Made by a program: the position numbers and the translations under genes. A stretch of DNA of 64,000 nt. Origin: Hordeum vulgare subsp. vulgare. Its lineage: Eukaryota; Streptophyta; Magnoliopsida; Poales; Poaceae. The stretch spans positions 513,468,263-513,532,262 of the forward strand of contig NC_058524.1 in NCBI RefSeq assembly GCF_904849725.1, read 5' to 3'. Under the pieces are notes generated by a model. The model was not told where the DNA came from. It saw only the letters and a program-made list of their open reading frames with translations, and did not search any database. Shown piece after piece: positions 56,461 to 64,000 of this stretch (positions are counted from its first letter, which is position 1; the number at the start of each line of letters is the position of its first letter).

Positions 56461-57977
56461 CTATCTGTAGCTACCAACATCGATAAGGAAATCCTGATGA
56501 TATTCCCCTTCTGTGGGTATGACATGCTCAACAAAGAATCCTGCCAATTCCTCCTGAATTGCTCGTATGTGATCAGTTGGTAGGAGTTCTTCCCGCTTCC
56601 GCTTGATCTAATTTAAAGAAGGGGGTCAATATACATATGAATGAAACTCAACACAATTGATGGTAATAAAATAAAAATGTGAATATTATTTACGTACATC
56701 AAGTTCTTTAAAAGATATGCCGTTCTCACACGTCGTCTGGAGAATCCACTCGCAAACGTAGTATCCACATAAATTAGTCCTGGATTCCTGCCTCAAACAG
56801 TACTTTACGAGAATAGAGTTCAATCAAAATAATAATCAAGCATGATAATGGTATTGAAACTAGAATGAATGAGAGATGCGCGAAACTAGCTAGTACTACT
56901 TACTTTGGAGAAGGAAAATCGCGGCTCCTTATTCCATTCAACTTTACCGGTCTTGGTGAACTTTTTCCAAACCCTGGACGACAAAGAAAATGATTACTTG
57001 ATATCAGGAAAATGAAAGAAAGTTGTCGATATGGTGCGATAATGATTGAACTTACTTCTGGAGCATTTCAGTAATCGGCGCTAACTGTGTAGGTTCTTTA
57101 CGTAGCGAGTCCAAGACAAGTACTAGTCCCTCGTCAAGCCTATTGATTAGCAGAACAAAGTGAAACCTGCGCACGCATAACTCATCAATTACATTTAACC
57201 TCGAGTAAGCGAAATATAATGTGCAGAAGACAACTAGTAACACTCACCCGAAGTTGCACGGAAATAATATTTCCCTTCTATCATGTTGTCGAAGTAACGC
57301 AGTTAGCAAGTTGTTCTCTGTACCCATGTGTTGGGGGATATTACCCGTTGTATGACCTACCCTATTGGGTCGGTTCAGGTTCATGGTGACTCAACATTCA
57401 TGATTCAAAGATGGGCTTAGACCAAGAATGTGGAAGGCGTGAGGTGATCTCCAGCAAAGAGTCGGACGAGCCCAAGAGCCCACATGGCGACTCAAGGCCC
57501 AAGAAGAGGAGGAGTTTCCGGGTAGTTTCCTTGCTTGAGAGACACGGCGGTTTAGAGATATGTCAGGTCACGGCTTATGATGTGGCCTGGACTCTTGTAA
57601 ACCTAGGGCCTCGACCTGTATATAAAGGCGAGTCTCTAGGGTAGATAGATTAAGTTACAATCCATCGAGAGCTAGGTCAGGCGAGTTACACACCCTTGTA
57701 ATCGATTCCACCATCAATATACACAAAGCAGGACGTAGGCTTTTACCTCCATCGGAGGGGCCGAACCTGGGTAAACCTGAATCTCGCTTCTGCTTAACCC
57801 CTTTGAGTCGCCACCAAGGTGCGATGGCTCCATCTCTAAGTCCTTTCAGGAGGACATCTGTCGTGACAAAACCACGACACCATGGGAGTTTTACGTATGT
57901 TATGTGCATTTATTGTATTTGGGTTAATGAACCCAATGTCATATATTTGTCCTCTTTTTCATTTGAGGATCTTCAAT
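56461..57977 (-). pseudogene. CACTA-3 ORF2, Ulp1-like protease exons
   Basis: Minus-strand exons: 57977-57885 joined to 57328-57248 (one exon split by the solo LTR), 57166-57056, 56973-56904, 56802-56698 and 56607-56461 with the stop. Splice signals fit at each border. The motifs are IGFINPNTINAHN, FHFVLLINRLDEG (catalytic His), VLVLDSL (Asp) and NLCGYYVCEW (catalytic Cys), with an ELAGFF tail as in CACTA-2. Exon lengths 174, 111, 70 and 105 equal those of CACTA-2, although the sequences differ widely. The LTR insertion within the 174-base exon breaks the gene. The N-terminal part is lost beyond BARE-1/WIS copy 2. Confidence 0.88.
57329..57879 (+). repeat. 551-bp solo LTR in a CACTA-3 exon
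   Basis: Starts TGTTGGGGGATATTACCC and ends AAAACCACGACA, with the 5-bp duplication CCATG at 57324-57328 and 57880-57884. Removing it and one duplication restores a 174-base exon. It includes a TATATAAAG promoter-like box at about 57619-57627 and a short ORF of no known kind. The family is not identified; strand is assigned from the TATA box and TG...CA ends only. Confidence 0.92.
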
Positions 57978-58105
57978 CTGCATAATATAGTAAGGATATA
58001 TAATTACACATGCAATAATTAAGGAGATGAGCTAGAGACTAAATTACATCAATAATACTCACAGACAATAGGAACTGACGACCGTTTTGTCGAGGATGTC
58101 TTGAT

Positions 58106-59924
58106 TGTTGGGGAACGTCGCATGGGAAACAAAAATTTTCCTACGCGCACGAAGACCTGTCATGGTGATGTCCATCTACGAGAGGGGATGAGTGATCTAC
58201 GTACCCTTGTAGATCGTACAGCAGAAGCGTTAGTGAACGCGGTTGATGTAGTGGAACGTCCTCACGTCCCTCGATCCGCCCCGCGAACAATCCCGCGATC
58301 AGTCCCACGATCTAGTACCGAACGGACGTCACCTCCGCGTTCAGCACACGTACAGCTCGACGATGATCTCGGCCTTCTTGATCCAGCAAGAGAGACGGAG
58401 AGGTAGAAGAGTTCTCCGGCAGCGTGACGATGCTCCGGAGGTTGGTGATGACCTTGTCTCAGCAGGGCTCCGCCCGAGCTCCGCAGAAACGCGATCTAGA
58501 GGAAAAACCGTGGAGGTATGTGGTCGGGCTGCCATGGAAAAGTCGTCTCACATCATCCCTAAAACCTCCGTATATATAGGTGGGAGGGAGGGGACCTTGC
58601 CTTGGGGCTCAAGGAGCCCCAAGGGGGTCGGCCGAGTCCAAGGGGGGAGGACTCCCCCCCCCAAACCGAGTTGGACTTGGTTTGGTGGGAGGGAGTCCCC
58701 CTTCCTTCCCATCTCCTCCCTTTTTTTCTTTTCTCTTGATTTTCTCTTCTTGGTGCATAGAGCCCTTTTGGGCTGTCCCACCAGCCCACTAAGGGCTGGT
58801 GTGCCACCCTCAAGGCCTATGGGCTTCCCCGGGGTGGGTTGCCCCCCCGGTGAACTCCCGGAACCCATTCGTCATTCCCGGTACATTCCCGGTAACTCCG
58901 AAAACCTTCCGGTAATCAAATGGGGTCATCCTATATATCAATCTTCGTTTCCGGACTATTCCGGAAACCCTCGTGACGTCCGTGATCTCATCCGGGACTC
59001 CGAACAACATTCGGTAACCAACCATATAACTCAAATACGCATAAAACAACGTCGAACCTTAAGTGTGCAGACCCTGCGGGTTCGAGAACTATGTAGACAT
59101 GACCCGAGAGACTCCTCGGTCAATATCCAATAGCGGGACCTGGATGCCCATATTATATCCTACATATTCTACGAAGATCTTATCGTTTGAACCTCAGTGC
59201 CAAGGATTCATATAATCCCGTATGTCATTCCCTTTGTCCTTCGGTATGTTACTTGCCCGAGATTCGATCGTTAGTATCCGTATACCTATTTCAATCTCGT
59301 TTACCGACAAGTCTCTTTACTCGTTCCGTAATACAAGATCCCGCAACTTACACTAAGTTACATTGCTTGCAAGGCTTGTGTGTGATGTTGTATTACCGAG
59401 TGGGCCCCGAGATACCTCTCCGTTCACACGGAGTGACAAATCCCAGTCTTGATCCATACTAACTCAACTAACACCTTCGAAGATACCTGTAGAGCATCTT
59501 TATAGTCACCCAGTTACGTTGCGACGTTTGATACACACAAAGCATTCCTCCGGTGTCAGTGAGTTATATGATCTCATGGTCATAGGAATAAATACTTGAC
59601 ACGCAGAAAACAGTAGCAACAAAAGGACACGATCAACATGCTACGTCTATTAGTTTGGGTCTAGTCCATCACGTGATTCTTCTAATGACGTGATCCAGTT
59701 ATCAAGCAACAACACCTTGTTCATAATCAGAAGACACTGACTATCTTTGATCAACTGACTAGGCAACTAGAGGCTTGCTAGGGACGGTGTTTTGTCTATG
59801 TATCCACACATGTAAATGAGTCTTCATTCAATACAATTATAGCATGGATAATAAACGATTATCTTGATACATGAATCATAATAATAACTATATTTATTAT
59901 TGCCTCTAGGGCATAATTCCAACA
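58106..59924 (-). repeat. 3' LTR, BARE-1/WIS copy 2
   Basis: 1819 bp. On the plus strand it runs from TGTTGGGGAACGTCGC to GCATAATTCCAACA, followed by the complement of the polypurine tract (GTCTCCCACTTG). ORFs within it on either strand are not genes. Confidence 0.93.
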
Positions 59925-59976
59925 GTCTCCCACTTGCACTAGACTCAATAATCTAGCCCTCACATCACCATGTGAA

Positions 59977-62900
59977 TTACATTGTAATAAATCTAACACC
60001 CATACAGTTCTGGTGTTGATCATGTTTTGGCCGTGGAAGAGGTTTAGTCAGCGGGTCTGCTACATTCAGATCCGTGTGCACTTTGCATATATTCACGTCC
60101 TCTCCCTCGACGTAGTCACGGATGAGGTTGAAGCGTCGTTTGATGTGTCTGGTCTTCTTGTGAAATCGCGGTTCCTTTGCTAAGGCAATGGCACCAGTGT
60201 TGTCACAGAACACTGGTATGTGCTTTGTGAAAGTCCTATCAGGCGTTTTGATCTATCCCTATAGATCTTAATGCCTAGAATGTAAGCAGCTTCTCCTAGG
60301 TCCTTCATAGAGAAACTTTTATTCAAGTAATCCTTTATGCTCTCTAAAAACTCTACGTTGTTTCCAATCAGTAATATGTCATCCACATATAATATTAGAA
60401 AGGCCACAGAGCTCCCACTCACTTTCTTGTAAATACAAGATTCTCCAACCACTTGTATAAACCCAAATGCTTTGATCTCCTCATCAAAGCGTTTGTTCCA
60501 ACTCCGAGATGCTTGCACCAGTCCATAAATGGATCGTTGGAGCTTGCACACCTTGTTAGCATTCTTAGGATCGACAAAACCTTCGGGTTGTATCATATAC
60601 AACTCTTCCTTAAGGAAACCGTTAAGGAACGCCGTTTTGACATCCATCTGCCAGATTTCATAATCGAAAAATGCAGCTATTGCTAACATGATTCTGACGG
60701 ACTTAAGCATCGCTACGGGTGAGAAAGTCTCATCGTAGTCAACTCCTTGAACTTGTGAAAAACCCTTTGCCACAAGTCGAGCTTTATAAACGGTCACATT
60801 ACCGTCAGCGTCCGTCTTCCTCTTAAAGATCCATTTGTTCTGAATGGCCTTGCGGCCCTCAGGCAGTACCTCCAAAGTCCACACTTTGTTCTCATACATG
60901 GATCCTATCTCGGACTTCATGGCTTCCAGCCATTTGTTGGAATCTGGGCCCACCATTGCTTCTTCATAATTCGCAGGTTCATTGTTGTCTAACAACATGA
61001 TTGATAAGACGGGATTACCGTACCACTCTGGAGCAGCACGTGGTCTCGTCGACCTGCGTGGTTCGACAGAAACTTGAACTGGAGTTTCATGATTATCATC
61101 ATTAACTTCCTCCTCAACCGGCGTTGCAATGACAGAGGTTTCCCCTTGCCCTGCGCCACCATCCAGAGGGATGAGAGGTTCGACAACCTCGTCAAGTTCT
61201 ATCTTCCTCCCACTCAATTCTCTCGAGAGAAACTCCTTCTCGAGAAAAGCTCCGTTTTTAGCAACAAACACTTTGCCCTCGGATTTGAGATAGAAGGTGT
61301 ACCCAACTGTCTCTTTTGGGTAACCTATGAAGACACACTTTTCCGCTCTCAGGCTGAAGCTTTTTGACATAAGCATCACATCCCCAAACCTTAAGAAACG
61401 ACAACTTTGGCCTTTTGCCATACCACAGTTCGTATGGTGTCGTCTCAACGGATTTTGATGGTGCCCTATTTAAAGTGAATGCAGCTGTTTCTAATGCATA
61501 GCCCCAAAATGATAACGGCAAATCAGTAAGAGACATCATAGATCACACCATCTCTAATAGAGTACGATTACGACGTTCGGACACACCATTACGCTGTGGT
61601 GTTCCAGGCGGTGTTAACTGTGAAACAATTCCACATTGTCTTAAGTGAGCACCAAACACGAAACTCAGATATTCACCCCCACGATCAGACCGCAGGAACT
61701 TGATCTTCTTGTTACGATGATTTTCCACTTCACTCTGAAATTGCTTGAACTTTTCAAATGTTTCAGACTTGTGCTTCATCAAGTAGACATAACCATATCT
61801 ACTTAAATCGTCAGTGAAGGTGAGAAAATAACGATATCCGCCGCGTGCCTCCACGCTCATCGGACCACACACATCGGTATGTATGATTGCCAACAAGTCA
61901 CTTGCACGCTCCATTGTTCCTGAGAACGGAGTCTTAGTCATCTTGCCCATGAGGCATGGTTCGCATGTGTCAAGTGAATCAAAGTCAAGTGACTCCAAAA
62001 GTCCATCAGCATGGAGTTTCTTCATGCGCTTTACACCAATATGACCTAAGCGGCAGTGCCACAAAAATATGGCGCTATCATTGTTAACTCTAACTCTTTT
62101 GGTCTCAATGTTATGTATATGCGTATCGCTATCAAGATTCAATATGAACAATCCTCTCACATTCGGTGCATGACCATAAAAGATGTTACTCATAGAAATA
62201 GAACAACCATTATTCTCTGACTTAAAAGAGTAACTGTCTCGCAATAAACAAGATCCAGATATAATGTTCGTGCTCAACGAGGCACTAAATAACAATGATT
62301 TAAGTTCATCACTAATCCTGACGGTAACTGAAGTGACACTGTGCCGACGGCGATTGCATCAACCTTGGAACCATTTCCTACGCGCATCGTCACTTCATCT
62401 TTCGCCAGCCTTCGCCTATTCCGCAGTACCTGTTTCGAGTTGCAAATATGAGCAATAGAACCGGTATCGAATACCCAGGCACTACTACGAGAGCCGGTTA
62501 AGTACACATCAATAACATGTATATCAAATATACCTGATTTTTCTTTGCCCGCCTTCTTATCTGCCAGATACTTGGGGCAATTGCGCTTCCAGTGACCCAT
62601 ACCCTTGCAATAGTAACACTCCGTTTCCGGCTTAGGTCCAGCTTTGGGTTTCTTCGTCGGATTGGCAACAGGCTTGCCGCTCTTCTTCGAATTGCCCTTC
62701 TTGCCTTTGCCGTTTCTCTTGAAACTAGTGGTCTTATTCACCATCAACACTTGATGCTCTTTACGGAGTTCAGACTCTGCGACTTTCAGCATCGCAAACA
62801 ACTTGCCGAGAGACTTGTTCATCCCTTGCATGTTGTAGTTCAACACAAAGCCTTTATAGCTTGGCGGCAGTGATTGAAGGATTCTGTCAGTGATAGCTTC

Positions 62901-63371
62901 TTGCGGGAGTTCAATCCCCAGCTCAGCTAGACGGTTTGAGTACCCAGACATTTTGAGCACATGTTCACTGACACATGAGTTTTCCTCCATCTTGCAAGCA
63001 TAGAATTTATCGGAGGTCTCATACCTCTCGATCCGGGCGTTCTTCTGAAAGATAAACTCCAACTCCTGGAACATCTCAAATGCTCCATGACGCTCAAAGC
63101 GACGTTGAAGTCCCGGTTCTAAGCCATACAAGACTGCACATTGAACTATTGAGTAGTCCTCCTTACGTGCCAACCAAGCGTTCTTAACATCCTGATCAGC
63201 CGTAGCGGGTGGTTCATCTCCTAACGAAGCATTAAGGACATAATCCTTCTTCCCAGCTTGTAAGATTAGCTTAAGATTACGAGCCCAGTCTACAAAGTTG
63301 CTTCCATCATCTTTCAACTTAGCTTTCTCTAGGAACGTACTAAAATTCAGGATGACTGTCGCGTGAGCCAT
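59977..63371 (-). pseudogene. BARE-1/WIS copy 2 gag-pol, multiply broken
   Basis: Gag-protease reads from 63371 (MAHATVILNFSTF) to 62274, with an intact zinc knuckle CYYCKGMGHWKRNC and FDTGS. Five lesions are seen against copy 1. A one-base loss lies at about 62277. A CGA-to-TGA stop is at 61540-61542, after LLEMV. A 14-base deletion lies at about 61345. In-frame RT with YVDDILLIGN runs to about 60220. A deletion of about 570 bases there removes most of RNase H. The last part (60213-59977) holds CDNTGAIALAKEP. Only Gag and protease could be produced. Confidence 0.95.
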
Positions 63372-64000
63372 GATCTACAACACAAATATATTCAAAGTGG
63401 ACTTAGACTATGTTCAAGATAATTAGAGTTTAACTTAATCAAATTATTCGCTAAACTCCCACTCAAAAAGTACATCTCTCTAGTCATTTGAGTGGTTCAT
63501 GATCCACTTACACTAGCTCAAGTCCGATCATCACGTGAGTTGAGTATAGTTTCAGTGGTAAGCATCCCTATGCTAATCATATCATCTATATGATTCATGA
63601 TCGACCTTTCGGTCTCATGTGTTCCGAGGCCATGTCTGCACATGCTAGGCTCGTCAAGCTTAACCCGAGTGTTCCGCGTGCGCAACTGTTTTGCACCCGT
63701 TGTATGTGAACGTTGAGTCTATCACACCCGATCATCACGTGGTGTCTCGAAACGACGAACTGTAGCAATGGTGCACAGTCGGGGAGAACACAATTTTGTC
63801 TTGAAATTTTAGTGAGAGATCACCTCATAATGCTACCGTCGTTCTAAGCAAAATAAGGTGCATAAAAGGATTAACATCACATGCAATTCATAAGTGACAT
63901 GATATGGCCATCATCACGTGCTTCTTGATCTCCATCACCAAAGCATCGGCACGATCTTCTTGTCACCGGCGCCACACCATGATCTCCATCAACGTGTTGC
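63372..64000 (-). other. 5' leader of BARE-1/WIS copy 2 (cut by window end)
   Basis: Matches the complement of about 22230-22859 in copy 1. Non-coding. Confidence 0.85.

Larger units (their letters stand above)
55908..58105 (-). mobile_element. CACTA-3 transposon, 3' end in minus orientation
   Basis: The terminus is CACTAGTAGGAAAAGGACC at 55908, followed by subterminal units GTCCCGGTT...AACCGGGACTAAAGG up to about 56095. Coding exons of ORF2 on the minus strand follow to the right. The element is cut by a solo LTR (57329-57879) and then by BARE-1/WIS copy 2 at 58106, so its 5' part and other terminus are outside the window. CAA at 55905-55907 would be the 3-bp duplication. Confidence 0.85.
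58106..64000 (-). mobile_element. BARE-1/WIS-like Copia retrotransposon, copy 2
   Basis: The minus-strand element has its 3' LTR at 58106-59924 and gag-pol at 63371-59977. Leader sequence from 63372 runs to the window end, so the 5' LTR lies beyond. It matches copy 1 in inverted orientation throughout and is inserted in an intron of CACTA-3 ORF2 at TTGAT/58106. Confidence 0.95.

Noticed and set aside
58363..59133. 256-codon ORF in the copy 2 LTR
   Set aside because: Antisense reading of a retrotransposon LTR.
1..64000. Prokaryotic-style systems such as CRISPR arrays, operons or phage genes
   Set aside because: Repeat families, introns and gene content are those of a plant nuclear genome; no spaced direct-repeat array is present.

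Overview
The window reads as plant nuclear DNA from a large-genome Triticeae grass (wheat, barley, Aegilops or a relative). The grounds are nested LTR retrotransposons with recognisable BARE-1/WIS-, Sabrina-, Fatima- and WHAM-like sequence, several CACTA (En/Spm) DNA transposons, Stowaway-type MITEs in gene-proximal DNA, and one GC-rich intronless host gene. Family names rest on remembered resemblance, not on a search. I saw no bacterial or organellar genes, no rRNA or tRNA genes and no CRISPR array.

Left third (1-31.9 kb). A decayed minus-strand CACTA element (CACTA-1) fills 1 to about 1915 and about 5800-7735. A plus-strand Athila-lineage Gypsy piece (Fatima-like, LTR 4258-5688) interrupts it. 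A minus-strand Sabrina-like Gypsy follows (7736-8544, resuming at 28134, LTR 30294-31899). It was entered by another minus-strand Gypsy with chromovirus-type pol remnants (LTR pieces 8545-9706, 16473-19786 and 27969-28133; coding remnants 13148-16010). That element was itself entered by a plus-strand Sabrina-like piece (9707-12886) and by a nearly whole plus-strand BARE-1/WIS Copia element (19787-27968).

Middle (31.9-46.3 kb). A degraded Mutator-like transposase gene on the minus strand (31900-32598, 34111-34302, 45116-45252) is split by a WHAM-like solo LTR (32599-34110, duplication CCCCA) and by a complete CACTA element (CACTA-2, 34303-45115, duplication AAA). CACTA-2 has an uninterrupted 1102-codon transposase, a small coiled-coil/membrane ORF and a multi-exon ORF2 with a Ulp1-like cysteine protease module. 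ORF2 carries a frameshift and an in-frame stop. Terminal-type palindromes recur inside the element just upstream of ORF2.

Gene island (46.3-51.9 kb). The one likely functional host gene is an intronless PYR/PYL/RCAR abscisic-acid receptor at 47107-47697, with a TATA box and pyrimidine patch upstream. It is bracketed by two related MITEs (46314-46469 and 48147-48306). Three further small inverted-terminal-repeat elements and a 246-bp mariner-type MITE lie downstream.

Right end (52-64 kb). After unassigned repeat-like DNA comes a third CACTA element (CACTA-3, terminus at 55908). Its Ulp1-like exons on the minus strand match CACTA-2 exon for exon. One exon is split by a 551-bp solo LTR (57329-57879, duplication CCATG). 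A second BARE-1/WIS element on the minus strand (58106 to beyond 64000) closes the window. Apart from the receptor and the CACTA-2 transposase, essentially every coding region here is a broken transposon gene.
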